DNA of 64,000 nucleotides, from contig JAEKKI010000188.1 in assembly GCA_019510485.1 (NCBI GenBank), forward strand, positions 1 to 64,000, written 5' to 3'. This DNA comes from Catenulisporales bacterium. Lineage in GTDB: Bacteria > Actinomycetota > Actinomycetes > Streptomycetales > Catenulisporaceae. The position numbers and the translations under genes were made by a program. A model generated the notes under the pieces. The model was not told where the DNA came from. It saw nothing but the letters and a program-made list of their open reading frames with translations, and searched no databases. Positions 1 to 9,420 of the stretch are shown in pieces (position 1 is the first letter of the stretch; each line of letters begins with the position of its first letter).

Positions 1-3000
1 GGATTCGCGGTCGGCGAGGCCACCAGGTCGTAGTCGTCCACGAACACGTACACGTCCTTGCCGGTCCGCCAGCTCCGCGTCCGCAGCTGCTCGGTGGTCA
101 CGTCCGGCCCCGGCAGCCGGTCCCGCAGCGCCTCGGCCAGCTGCGTCATCATCGACAACGCCGGCGGCCCGGCTACGGCGTACCCGGCGCTGTACTTCTC
201 CGGCACCACGCCCATCAGGCTCCTGCGGTAGTCGACGACCATGAACCGCGCCTCCAGCCGCCCGGCGTCGACCGCCTCCACCAGCTCGGTCGCGACCAGT
301 CGCAGAAAGTTCGACTTGCCGGACTCTGCCTCCCCGAACACCACGAAGTGCGGCTCGGCCCCGAAGTCCACGGTCACCGGCGTCAGCCCGATCTCCTCGA
401 TCCCGACCAGCGCGCCGGCGGCCGGCTGTTCCCGGCGTCGCTGCTGCGGAACGCGGGTCAGCATGTCGGCGTACTCGACCTTCGCGGGCAGCATGCGTAC
501 CCGCGGCGCCGGCGTCCCCGGCCACGCCTTCGCGATCGCCGCCGCCAACTCCTCGGCCGGCACGTCGACCAGGGCGCCGAGGGTATGCGCCTTCTGCCGC
601 GTCACGCCGCGCCCCGGCACGCCCTGCGGTACCTCCGCCGCCGTGCGCCGATCCATCTCCGACTCCATCGGATCGCCCAGCCGCAGCTCCAGCCGCGTCG
701 CCATGGCGTCCTTCAACTGCGCCCGCACGTCCGCCCACCGGCCCGTGGACGCCAGCAGGTGCACTCCGAATCCGAGGCCGCGCCGGGCGATGTCGACGAC
801 GTCCTGCTCCAGCGGCTCGAACTCGCTCCGGAACGCCGACCAGCCGTCGATGACCAGGAACACGTGGCTCTCGTCGTATGACGACGCCGACGCCTGCCCC
901 GCGGCCTCCCGCCGGTCCAGGATCCCGACCGCCTCGGCCACGATGCGCCGGACCAGGTCGGGGTTCGACCGCGCGGCCACGGCCGACACATGCGGCAGCG
1001 TGGCGAGCGGCCCCAGGGTGCCGCCGCCGAGGTCCACCACCAGGAACCGGATCTCGCGCGGCGTGTGGGTCAGCGCCAGGGCGAACATCAAGGTCTGCAA
1101 CACCGTCGACTTCCCGGCGCGCGGCCCGCCGGCCACCAGCACATGGCCGCCGGCGCCGGACAGGTCCAGCATCTGCGGATCCTGACGCTGCTCGGCGGGT
1201 TTGTCGACGATTCCGACCGGTACCGCCAGCCGGCCGGTCCCGGGCCAGCGCGTCGCCGACAGCCCGCGATCTTCGGTGACCGCGATCCCGGGCAGCAGGT
1301 CGTCGAGGGTCGGCGACTCCTCCAGCGGCGGCAGCCAGACCCGGTGGGCGGGCGGCCCGAAGCCGGACAGGCGGTCCACGATCACGTCGAGCACTGAAGC
1401 CGAGGACTTCCGATACGCAGCGGCGGCGTCCAACGCGACCAGCGAGGTGCTGTCGCTGAGGTCTGGTTCGGCCGGATCGCCATACAGCGTCAGGACCGGC
1501 GCCTGATGTAGCGCGGTGAACCGCACCGGCCGGCGATGCTGTGCGCTGCGCGCCGCCGGCACCGCCAAGGCTTTGGCCCGTCCGTAGGCCCCGGACACGT
1601 AGGCGGCCTTGAACCGTGTCATCGACTCGCTGTCGTACTTCAGATAGCCGGAGCCGGGCACGCTGGGCAGGTTGTGGGCATCGGCGACGCCTAGCACCGC
1701 CCGCGATTCGGCTGCTGAGAAGGTCTTCAGCCCGAGCCGGTACGACAAGTAGGTGTCCAGGCCCCGCAGCCGCCCTTCCTCCAGCCGCTGCGACGCCAGC
1801 AGCAGGTGCACGCCGAGCGAGCGCCCGATGCGCCCGATCTGCAGGAACGTGTCGATGAACTCCGGCCGCGCGGTGAGCATCTCGGAGAACTCGTCGACGA
1901 CCACCAGCAGCGAGGGCAGCGCGGCCAGGTCGGGCCCGGCGGCGCGGGCCTTCTCGTAGTCGTGGACGTTCTTCACGTTGCCGGCCCGCTTCAGCAGCTC
2001 CTGCCGCCGGTTCAGCTCGCCGGTCAACGCGTCGCGCATCCGGTCCACCAGCGTCAGATCGTCGGCGAGGTTGGTGATCACCGCGGCCACATGCGGCAGC
2101 CCGGCCAGCCCCGCGAACGTCGCGCCGCCCTTGAAGTCGGCGAGGATGAAGTTCACCTGCTCGCTGGAATGGGTCAGCGCCAGCGCCGCGACCAGGCTGC
2201 GCAGCAGCTCCGACTTGCCGGAGCCGGTCGCCCCCACGCACAGGCCGTGCGGGCCCATGCCGCCGAGCGCCGCCTCCTTCAGGTCCAGCACCACCGGCTG
2301 GCCGTCCTCGCCCACCCCGATCGGCACCCGCAGCCGGTCGTTCGGGGCCGAGGCGCTGCGCTGCCACAGGCTCGGCGGGTCGATCTCGGCGGCGTCGCCG
2401 AGGCCCAGCAGGTCGGTGAACTCCAGGGCCGACAGCAGCGGCTCGTCCCCGCCGCCGGCTGCCGGACGCAACGGGGCCAGTTGCCGGGCCAGGCCTTCGA
2501 CCTGCGCCGTTCTCAGCGTGTCGATCCGGATCGGGAACGGGTGCTCGTCCGGGCCGCCGCGGCCGTCCGGGACTTCGAGGGTCGCCGTCCGGTTCTCCGC
2601 GATGCGCAGCGCCATCTGGTGCCGCTTGGGGCGTGGACGGGCATGGGACTCCGCGGCGAGTTCAAGGACTGTCATCCCGAGCAGGCCGTCGTCGGACAGC
2701 CACGGGCGGGACGTCGGGTCCTGCGATCGTGCCGTCGCAGTGTCGACGATCACGATCACGTGCGGGCGGTCGATCAGCGTGATTCCCGCGGTGAAGCGCG
2801 GACGCTCCGCCAAGAGCGGCTCCAGACCTTCCGCGGCATCCGCAGGATCGTCGAAGATCATGCGCTTCGGCCCGGCGGCGTCCTGCGCGCTTGGGTGCTG
2901 CGTGTGCGGCAGCCACTTGAGCCAGTCCCAGCGCGGGATCCGATCGCCGTCGGCGATGACGCAAATGCGCAGGTCGTCGGGGGAGTGGAAGGTGACAAGC

Positions 3001-3692
3001 TGCGCCACCAGTGCCCGCAGCGCCGCCGGCGCCGGCTCGCCTCCGGCGATGAGCCGGGTCATCGAGCGGAGCGAGATGGCGACCGGCTGGTCCGGCAGGG
3101 TGCTGCGGACGGCGAGCAGGCGGCGCAGGGCGTCGGCGCACATCGGCTCCAGCTCCGACATCGGCGCGGTGTCCGGCGGCACCAGCTGTGTGGCCAGCCG
3201 TGCCTGACCACGCCCGATCCGCACGGCCAGGAAATCCGGGTCCGCCGGACGCCGCTCCCAGAGCCGCTCGCGCAAGGCGACCAGGCTCCAGAGCCGGTCC
3301 GGGTCGGGATTGGCGTAGCAGGCCGCCTCCTTCTGCGCCCGGGCCGCGGCGACCACCTCCGCCCGCGCCTGCGCCAGGTGCCGCAGGTAATCCCTCCGGG
3401 CGTCGGCGACCTTCCCTTTGCCGCCGTTGCGCTGCCGGACCGCCGTCACCGCGCCGAACACCAGGCTGGAGGCGAAGGTCAGGGCGCCGACCACCATCAT
3501 CAAGGCGTTGGCGCCGGGGACGAAGAAGAACACGACTGATCCCAGACCCGCGACCATCGGCAGCAGGTTCAGGGTCCAGTGCCCCTCGCCGCCGCCGCGC
3601 GGGAGCTCCGGCGGCGGTTGCAGGACCACCGAGCCGGTCGGTGCTTGCGGAGCCGGCCGACGCGGTGCGCGCTTGACAGGGGTCGTGCTCAT
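1..3692 (-). CDS. eccC: Type VII secretion FtsK/SpoIIIE-type ATPase EccC (C-terminus beyond window)
   Basis: EccC is the membrane motor ATPase of type VII (ESX) secretion and recruits WXG100-type substrates. About 1230 codons are visible. A Pro-rich N-terminus and two hydrophobic segments (near residues 45-85) are followed by three FtsK-like ATPase modules in one frame. The first has a canonical Walker A, GATGSGKS, at about residue 487 (2211-2234). The second has GGPRAGKST near residue 861. The third has GEAESGKS near residue 1126. Family members have about 1300 residues, so only the last few dozen are lost at the edge. The ATG at 3692 has no Shine-Dalgarno but has TACTCT six bases upstream, so a leaderless transcript is likely. 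It is divergent from eccD. Confidence 0.93.
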   Translation of the reverse strand, partial: MSTTPVKRAPRRPAPQAPTGSVVLQPPPELPRGGGEGHWTLNLLPMVAGLGSVVFFFVPGANALMMVVGALTFASSLVFGAVTAVRQRNGGKGKVADARRDYLRHLAQARAEVVAAARAQKEAACYANPDPDRLWSLVALRERLWERRPADPDFLAVRIGRGQARLATQLVPPDTAPMSELEPMCADALRRLLAVRSTLPDQPVAISLRSMTRLIAGGEPAPAALRALVAQLVTFHSPDDLRICVIADGDRIPRWDWLKWLPHTQHPSAQDAAGPKRMIFDDPADAAEGLEPLLAERPRFTAGITLIDRPHVIVIVDTATARSQDPTSRPWLSDDGLLGMTVLELAAESHARPRPKRHQMALRIAENRTATLEVPDGRGGPDEHPFPIRIDTLRTAQVEGLARQLAPLRPAAGGGDEPLLSALEFTDLLGLGDAAEIDPPSLWQRSASAPNDRLRVPIGVGEDGQPVVLDLKEAALGGMGPHGLCVGATGSGKSELLRSLVAALALTHSSEQVNFILADFKGGATFAGLAGLPHVAAVITNLADDLTLVDRMRDALTGELNRRQELLKRAGNVKNVHDYEKARAAGPDLAALPSLLVVVDEFSEMLTARPEFIDTFLQIGRIGRSLGVHLLLASQRLEEGRLRGLDTYLSYRLGLKTFSAAESRAVLGVADAHNLPSVPGSGYLKYDSESMTRFKAAYVSGAYGRAKALAVPAARSAQHRRPVRFTALHQAPVLTLYGDPAEPDLSDSTSLVALDAAAAYRKSSASVLDVIVDRLSGFGPPAHRVWLPPLEESPTLDDLLPGIAVTEDRGLSATRWPGTGRLAVPVGIVDKPAEQRQDPQMLDLSGAGGHVLVAGGPRAGKSTVLQTLMFALALTHTPREIRFLVVDLGGGTLGPLATLPHVSAVAARSNPDLVRRIVAEAVGILDRREAAGQASASSYDESHVFLVIDGWSAFRSEFEPLEQDVVDIARRGLGFGVHLLASTGRWADVRAQLKDAMATRLELRLGDPMESEMDRRTAAEVPQGVPGRGVTRQKAHTLGALVDVPAEELAAAIAKAWPGTPAPRVRMLPAKVEYADMLTRVPQQRRREQPAAGALVGIEEIGLTPVTVDFGAEPHFVVFGEAESGKSNFLRLVATELVEAVDAGRLEARFMVVDYRRSLMGVVPEKYSAGYAVAGPPALSMMTQLAEALRDRLPGPDVTTEQLRTRSWRTGKDVYVFVDDYDLVASPTAN

Positions 3693-3735
3693 CCGTGAAG
3701 AGTATTCGGAGTGACCGGCTGGCTACCATAACGGC
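3693..3735. promoter_or_regulatory. Divergent leaderless promoters of eccC and eccD
   Basis: Only 43 bp separate the two start codons. On the minus strand TACTCT (3699-3704) lies 6 nt before the eccC ATG. On the plus strand TACCAT (3724-3729) lies 6 nt before the eccD ATG. Both fit an actinobacterial -10 element whose transcription start coincides with the start codon. Neither start has a ribosome binding site. The assignment is inferred from spacing. Confidence 0.6.
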
Positions 3736-6237
3736 ATGACTGCAGGTTCCGGGGCCGCTCGGCCCGGCGCGGCGAGCGGGCATTGCCGGGTGACGGTCGT
3801 CGCGCCGACTCGCCGTGTCGATGTGGCGCTGCCTGAGGATGTGCCGCTGGCTGAACTGTTGCCGGAGCTGCTGCGCTTGATCGGGGATCCGGTCCCGGCT
3901 CTGGTCGGCGGCGGCAGCGCGGCGGTGAACGGTTATGTGCTTACGGGCGCCGACGGCGCGGCCTTGGATACCTCTGCGGCGTTGGCCGAGCAGGGTGTCC
4001 TTGACGGCGGTGTACTGCGTTTGCGGCCGGCTGACGACGTGCCGGAGGCGGCGGTCCACGACGATATCGCCGACGCCGTCGCCGAAGCGGTCCTGGCAGG
4101 GGGCACGCAGTGGAGCACGACGGCTTTGCGTGCGATGGCGCTGACGGTCGTGGGTGTCGCGGCGACGCTCGGCGCGGTGGTGCTGTGGTCCTCTGGGACG
4201 GGGACGTTCCATGGTTGGCGGGGCGTGATCGCCGGGGCTATCTCGGTGCTGCTGTTCGGGTTGGCGGTGTGGCGGGCTCGGTATGACCTGACGGCTGTCG
4301 GGCGGGGGAGTTACTACGGGTACGAAGATCCCGAACGGTCGTCGGCTGCTGTGCGGCTCGGGAACGCCATGCGGGGGAGTGGTTCTCGCTACGCGCCGAC
4401 GTCGAGTGTCGGTCCGCCGCGCGGCCGTGGCGTCGAATCGCACTACAGTCCTGATCTCGGGCCCTACTACAGTGCCGATCGCGATCCGGCTCGCAGCTTC
4501 GATTCGCGCCGCCTTCAGGACGACGGACCGGGCTACGGCTATCAAGATTATGATCCGCGTGCGGAGTTTCGCGATCCAGGTCATGGTTTCGAGTCTCGCC
4601 GCGGTCATGGCGATGCGCCGGAATACGGCTACCAGGATCATGACCTGCGCTACGGCACCGAGTACCGCGATCCAGGGCTGAGCGTCGAATCGCACCGCGG
4701 TCCTGGTGACGCGCCGGACTATGGCTATCGCGATCCTGACCTGCGTTACGGCGCCGAGTATCGCGATCCAGATTTCGGTTTCGAGTCTGGCCGTGATCTT
4801 GGCGATGCGCCGGGCTACGGCTATCGCGATGGCGATCCGCGCTATGGCGCCGAGTATCGCGGTCCAGGGCTGGGTGTCGATTCTCGCCGCGATGCCGGCG
4901 GTGCGCCAGGCTACGGCTATCGTGATTCGCGCTACGGTCCCGAGGTCCGCGATCCAAGTCTCGGCTTCGAATCTCGCCGGGGTCCTGGCGGCGTGGCGGG
5001 CGACGCCTACCGCCACGGTGACCCGCGCTTCCACCCCCGCCTCGGCCGCCGCCGCTTCTGGCGAGGCCGATCTGCCCACGCCTTTCCTCCGGATCCTGAC
5101 TTCGCCGCCCCGGCCGCAACGTTCGACCTGACCTCCTTCAACGCGGACCAGACTCCGGGCTCGCGCAGCTCCGCCCCCCGCACCGTCGGGGCCACCACGC
5201 TCGCGCACGCCACCGCCAACGTCCGCACCGGTGGCCTCGGCGGTCTCGCCGCCTGGCCCACCGTCGCCGAGGCGATGGCGTGGGCGAACGGCGCGCACCA
5301 CGAGCGTGACTACACGGCCGCGTCGGTGCTGGCCGCGTCGTCGCTCCCTTACGCCTTCATCGCCGGCATCGGCGTGTTGTCCTCCGATCCCGCCGCCGGC
5401 CACGGTCTGGGCCGCGTCCACTTCACCGCCGGAGCCATCGCGGTCCTGATCGTGGCGCTCGCCGCCATCATCGGCCTCGGCCGCCGGACCGCCGTCCCGG
5501 TGGCGGGCGTGACCGTCGGCCTGGTCGCCACCCTGACCGGCGTCGGTCTGCAGCTCACCAAGGCCAGCCCGGCCGCCGGGATCGCCGTCGTCGTCGCCGT
5601 ATGCGCCTTGGCCGTCGAACTGCTCCCGTTCGCAGCCCTGGTCGCGGCCCGCTTCGTCGTCGAACCACCGACCTCCGGCGTCGAACCCGGCGACTTCGAC
5701 GGCTCCCCGGTCAACAACTACGCGGTCGGCCTGCGCGTCGCCCGAACCCTGGACACGCTCACCGGTCTGACCGCCGGCCTCGGAACACTGCTCGTGCTCT
5801 GCGTCGCGCTGCTCGTGGTGCCCATCAGCGCGCTGCAGACGGCACCACAGGGCCCGCACACCGTGTGGGAGCAGGCGCTGGCGTTCCTCGCCTCCGCCGT
5901 GATGCTGTGCCGCGCCCGGCTGTTCCGCGAGCGTGCGCAGGTCCTCGCGACAGCCGTCAGCGGCCTGATCGGCCTGGTCGTGGCATTCGGAGCGATGGCC
6001 TGGAACGCCGAACCCGACGTCCGCGCCCTGTGGCTCGCCCCGCTGCTGATCATGCTGGCGCTGCTGGCCCTCGCCCTGACCTCGATCCGCCCGCGCCGCG
6101 GCACCTCGGAGCCGATCCTGCCCCCGCGCTGGTCGCGCACGATCGACCTGGTCGAGGGCGCGGTGTTCCTTGCTGTGCTGCCGGTGCTGATGGCGGTGCT
6201 CGGGGTCTATGGTCAGGTGCGGAATCTCAAGGGCTGA
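3736..6237 (+). CDS. eccD: Type VII secretion integral membrane protein EccD with a large repeat-containing insert
   Basis: EccD is the multi-spanning channel component of the type VII secretion core. Residues about 17-97 form the expected N-terminal ubiquitin-like (YukD) domain. Two membrane segments follow (about residues 132-151 and 162-178), and the remaining hydrophobic segments start near residue 520. The protein has 833 residues against roughly 450-510 for usual EccD. The excess is a polar insert between the second and third membrane segments. It holds six Tyr/Arg/Asp/Gly-rich tandem units and then a Pro/Phe-rich stretch. The ATG start is preceded by a leaderless-type TACCAT. The gene is divergent from eccC and ends tail-to-tail with the HNH gene. 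Confidence 0.88.
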   Translation: MTAGSGAARPGAASGHCRVTVVAPTRRVDVALPEDVPLAELLPELLRLIGDPVPALVGGGSAAVNGYVLTGADGAALDTSAALAEQGVLDGGVLRLRPADDVPEAAVHDDIADAVAEAVLAGGTQWSTTALRAMALTVVGVAATLGAVVLWSSGTGTFHGWRGVIAGAISVLLFGLAVWRARYDLTAVGRGSYYGYEDPERSSAAVRLGNAMRGSGSRYAPTSSVGPPRGRGVESHYSPDLGPYYSADRDPARSFDSRRLQDDGPGYGYQDYDPRAEFRDPGHGFESRRGHGDAPEYGYQDHDLRYGTEYRDPGLSVESHRGPGDAPDYGYRDPDLRYGAEYRDPDFGFESGRDLGDAPGYGYRDGDPRYGAEYRGPGLGVDSRRDAGGAPGYGYRDSRYGPEVRDPSLGFESRRGPGGVAGDAYRHGDPRFHPRLGRRRFWRGRSAHAFPPDPDFAAPAATFDLTSFNADQTPGSRSSAPRTVGATTLAHATANVRTGGLGGLAAWPTVAEAMAWANGAHHERDYTAASVLAASSLPYAFIAGIGVLSSDPAAGHGLGRVHFTAGAIAVLIVALAAIIGLGRRTAVPVAGVTVGLVATLTGVGLQLTKASPAAGIAVVVAVCALAVELLPFAALVAARFVVEPPTSGVEPGDFDGSPVNNYAVGLRVARTLDTLTGLTAGLGTLLVLCVALLVVPISALQTAPQGPHTVWEQALAFLASAVMLCRARLFRERAQVLATAVSGLIGLVVAFGAMAWNAEPDVRALWLAPLLIMLALLALALTSIRPRRGTSEPILPPRWSRTIDLVEGAVFLAVLPVLMAVLGVYGQVRNLKG
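4498..5046 (+). repeat. Six tandem 27-32-residue repeats inside eccD
   Basis: The units begin at about residues 255, 285, 317, 349, 381 and 411. Each starts F/V-E/D-S-R-R and contains a YGYRD-type core followed by RYGAEYRDP. At DNA level they are imperfect 81-96 bp repeats that have diverged mainly at third positions and a few charged residues. The repeats are rich in Tyr, Arg, Asp and Gly, which suggests a disordered, possibly phase-separating or protein-binding loop. Confidence 0.85.
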
Positions 6238-6263
6238 TGTCCAGCGCTGCTGGAACGCCCAGG

Positions 6264-7589
6264 TCACCGGACACCGCCTTCCGACTCACCCGGCCGCCAC
6301 GGGCTCGGCCCCGGATACCAGGCCGGCGTGTCTACGTACCAGGGCTGCCGTGGCTCCTGGAACCGCCGCTGCTCGTTATGCGCCCTGATCTCCGCTTCCT
6401 GCCACCCGAACTGCCGCTGCCAGAGCTCGTCATGCAGCGCCCGATGATGACGCCGACACAGCAGCCGCATCTGATCGACGTCGGTATGTCCACCCGCCGC
6501 CCACGGGACGTCGTGATGCGCATCGCACTCATGCGGCGGCCGGTCGCAGCCCGGGGTCGTACACCCGCCGTCCCGCACCGCCAGCGCCTCGTACTGGGCC
6601 CGGGTCGCGAGCCGACGCTTGCGTCCCTGCCACAGCACTTCGCCCTCCCCATCCACCAGCACGGCTCGCAGCGCCGCCTCGCACCGCAACATGTGGGCCT
6701 CAGCCGCAGACACCGGCCGACCACGCCCGGTCCTGGCCGCCGGCGCTCCCGGCAGACCCTGCGCGGTGTCGGCGCGTATGACGATGGTCATCGTCGTGGG
6801 CCCGTTGTGACGCTGCGGAAGCTCACCGGAGCGCAGCCGATCCTCGGCCAGCCGGACCAGGGCGTCAGCCCGGGCCTTGGCGATGCCGTCCCACTTCTGG
6901 CTCTTGCCGGCCTCCGACTGCTCCTCGGCGAGTGAGTCGAGAACGGTCAGCAGCGCGTCGCCGCCGGTGGTGGACAGGAATCCACCCGGGACGTAGCCGT
7001 CGAGCGCAGGCGTCATGTGGAACCCGCGCTTCTCCTCGGCGGCGCGCGCACGTGCGAGAACGGTCGTCGGCGCGATTCGATGCGCGGCGTCCTCGGCGTG
7101 TCGCCGCAGACTCTCCGCACCCTCGGCCTTCGCCTTGGCTATCAAAGCCTCGCGTACCTCGTCGACCACCGACTCCGGACGATGAGACAGGGTCGCGACC
7201 GCCTCAGCGATCATCCTGGCCTGCGGCGCGGAGATGTCGCCGGTACGCAAAGCCTCCTCAGTCGGCGGATCCTTACGCAGCGCCTTCGCAGTGGCGATCA
7301 GTCGCCCAGCCTCGCCACGCGTCCGCCCCACCTTGACGATCAGAGCTTTACGAGCGGCATCCGCAGCACGCCAGTTCAGCTCTTCCTCAGTGGTCTCCGG
7401 AGTCTGCACCGGATCACCGCGATCATGCCAAGTACGCACACACCGAATCAGCACCGCCTCCGCAGCCCGACTGACCTGCTCAGCAGCCCGCGCCAACGCC
7501 AAACTGCCATCGGTATCGAACGCGAGCGGGTCCAACGCGGCGAGCTCGGCCGCGGCGTCCCGGAGGCTGCGCAGTGGATCGACGCCCAT
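6264..7589 (-). CDS. DUF222 / 13E12-type HNH endonuclease domain protein
   Basis: This 441-residue protein has the DUF222 N-terminal helical region found in the mycobacterial 13E12 repeat family. The C-terminal HNH nuclease motif contains CTTPGCDRPP, the H-H pair of the ECDAHHDVPW segment, and LLCRRHHRALH. The family is widespread in actinobacteria and its function is unclear; nuclease activity is inferred from the motif. The ATG at 7589 is chosen because AAAGGA lies about 8 nt upstream; an upstream in-frame ATG at 7673 lacks a ribosome binding site. It lies between mycosin and eccD, which is not a usual position in such loci. Confidence 0.88.
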   Translation of the reverse strand: MGVDPLRSLRDAAAELAALDPLAFDTDGSLALARAAEQVSRAAEAVLIRCVRTWHDRGDPVQTPETTEEELNWRAADAARKALIVKVGRTRGEAGRLIATAKALRKDPPTEEALRTGDISAPQARMIAEAVATLSHRPESVVDEVREALIAKAKAEGAESLRRHAEDAAHRIAPTTVLARARAAEEKRGFHMTPALDGYVPGGFLSTTGGDALLTVLDSLAEEQSEAGKSQKWDGIAKARADALVRLAEDRLRSGELPQRHNGPTTMTIVIRADTAQGLPGAPAARTGRGRPVSAAEAHMLRCEAALRAVLVDGEGEVLWQGRKRRLATRAQYEALAVRDGGCTTPGCDRPPHECDAHHDVPWAAGGHTDVDQMRLLCRRHHRALHDELWQRQFGWQEAEIRAHNEQRRFQEPRQPWYVDTPAWYPGPSPWRPGESEGGVR

Positions 7590-7692
7590 GGTCGTGTCCT
7601 TTCGACGTGTTTCCCCGCACGCCTGTTCTGACACGATCAACGGTAGATGGGGCATCTGACAGAAATCCGGCAAACCAACGCCGCGTCGGCTA

Positions 7693-8661
7693 TCAAGCCC
7701 TACGCCGCCTCCGCATCGTCAGCCCAATAGCCGCGACACCTCCCACGACCATGCCCGCACCGAGCACCCACCACCACACGCTGGCTTCCTTACGCTGCTC
7801 CCGCGTCCCCGTGCCACCCGGATGTGCACTACGCACCAAGGCCGCAGCCGCGGAAACATAAGCTGTAGCCTCCGATGTCCCGTCGGAGTATCCGACGCGC
7901 CCCCGATTGTCATCCCGCAGAATATGGACCCCAGGCGCCACCAACGCCACATCAGGTCCAGTATTAGAACGCTCCCAAACGTTGCCAGAGCTATCGATTG
8001 CTCCCACGCCGACAACCCCAGGCCATGCTGCCGGATAGTACTGCTGTGAGGTTCCATCGTTGCCGACGGCTGCAACGACAACCACATCGCGGTCCAGCGC
8101 ATCTTGAATTGCGTGATGAATTTTCGGGTTATCTTGGTCGAGCGTGAATGCAAGATTGATGACGCGACAGTCGTGCGTGATGGCATATTCTAACGCAGGC
8201 GCGGTATCGAACACCCACTTCGCGCTCGTTCCTTTATCGGAGGCGCGCAGGGGAACGATAGTGGCCGCTGGAGCTAGGCCCAGCGTTCCCATGCCGCTTA
8301 CAGACCCGGATCCGGCGATCAGAGACGCTTCTCCAGTCCCGTGCCCGTAGCTATCGATGTCAATAAAACCATTGTCGATGTTCTCGCCGGTCGTATCTGA
8401 GAAATCGGCTCCTGCGCTCAGGCTATTCACGAGATCGGCGTTTGGCTGCACTCCTGTGTCGACGACTGCGACCCTGATGCCAGCACCTCGGGTGAGCTGC
8501 CATACCTTTTCGACGTCCAAGAATCGGAGAGCCCATTGACTTTCAGATGAAGCGCTCGAAAGGCCTCCAGAAGTGAGCGCAAGCGCCACGACTAGGCCTG
8601 ATCGAACCAGTCTGGAGTGAGAATTCCATCTGGTGGCGCGGCAATTGTGTCCGGTAGCCAT
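7693..8661 (-). CDS. mycP: Mycosin-type subtilisin protease (type VII secretion MycP)
   Basis: Mycosins are membrane-anchored subtilisin-family (S8) proteases that belong to type VII secretion loci. A signal sequence covers about residues 17-39. The catalytic triad is visible as D68 (VAVVDTG), H107 (YGHGTGE) and S263 (SDGTSEATA), with the oxyanion Asn near N201. A C-terminal membrane segment (about 296-316) is followed by an Arg-rich end. At 322 residues it is short: the stretch between the catalytic Ser helix and the membrane anchor is only about 15 residues, where most mycosins have several more helices. The ATG overlaps the preceding gene by 70 nt. Base composition is clearly lower in GC than the neighbours. 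Confidence 0.85.
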   Translation of the reverse strand: MATGHNCRATRWNSHSRLVRSGLVVALALTSGGLSSASSESQWALRFLDVEKVWQLTRGAGIRVAVVDTGVQPNADLVNSLSAGADFSDTTGENIDNGFIDIDSYGHGTGEASLIAGSGSVSGMGTLGLAPAATIVPLRASDKGTSAKWVFDTAPALEYAITHDCRVINLAFTLDQDNPKIHHAIQDALDRDVVVVAAVGNDGTSQQYYPAAWPGVVGVGAIDSSGNVWERSNTGPDVALVAPGVHILRDDNRGRVGYSDGTSEATAYVSAAAALVRSAHPGGTGTREQRKEASVWWWVLGAGMVVGGVAAIGLTMRRRRRA

Positions 8662-9420
8662 TCGCTCTTTCGCTCTTTGAGGTAGGCCGGGCGTGGGTTG
8701 TGATTGTCTTGCTCTCGGTGAATTGTGCCTACGCTGCCGACCGGTGGCAACATTGTGGGATTAGTGGCATCCGAATGTTCGATGAAGTTATGGGGTGTGC
8801 CGCCCGAGACGCGAGGAGCTGACTCGATCGGGATAGGGTCGCGGCTTTCGAAACCTTTCGGGTGGAGGGTGCTGTAGTCGCGCGCTGGGATTCGCCTGCT
8901 GGTTCTCGATGTGGTCGGCGCATTGCGGTGTTGAAGTTTGGTGCTCGATTCCGGGTCAACTTCGAAGCTGTATTTGATCCGAGGAGGGTTAACCTCTTGT
9001 GGATTCTCGTATTCCCATGCGACGCTACTGGCCTCGCGCTCTGGGGCGCCGGAGTCGCGTAGAGCTTCGAGTTGCATATTTCTGCTTGGCGCGCCGGCGA
9101 GTTCGCCAGATCTAGGAAATAATTGATGTTGATTGGGATGGTATTGGGTCTTCAGGAGTATTTCAGAGGGCGCGAATGATTTGGACTCGTCGAATGGGTA
9201 CCGTTCCACCCTCGTTGGAGTCGCACGGTGATTCACCAGAGCGATCGCGTTGGCCGGTTCTACACTAGACTCTACGTGTTCGAATGTTGATCGCGAGGTC
9301 CGTGGCTGGCGATTTTCCACTGTGGAATTTGCGGCTAATGATTGTTGATAAATTGCAAGAGGTGAATTCGCATGCATGACCTGTTGCGACCCCGATGCGG
9401 GTTCGAATCCCTCACCTCGC
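7860..9420. other. Low-GC segment inside the type VII locus
   Basis: Hand counts of 60-base lines give about 43 percent GC at 9121-9180 and 9301-9360 and 57-58 percent at 8401-8460 and 9181-9240. The sequence right of 9420 returns to 62-70 percent, close to the rest of the window. The segment covers most of mycP and the C-terminal half of the PPE-like gene. It suggests recent acquisition or relaxed selection on fast-evolving substrate and protease genes. Confidence 0.7.

Noticed and set aside
2662-6267. A 1201-codon open frame on the minus strand across eccC and eccD
   Set aside because: It lies antisense to eccD and in another frame of eccC, has no domain and is rich in Arg/Gly/Ala. High-GC DNA keeps such shadow frames open.
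9293-9420. Possible tRNA gene with an acceptor stem GCGAGGT/ACCTCGC
   Set aside because: The arms are 127 bp apart, there is no anticodon arm, and the region is coding. Kept only as a possible tRNA-end remnant.
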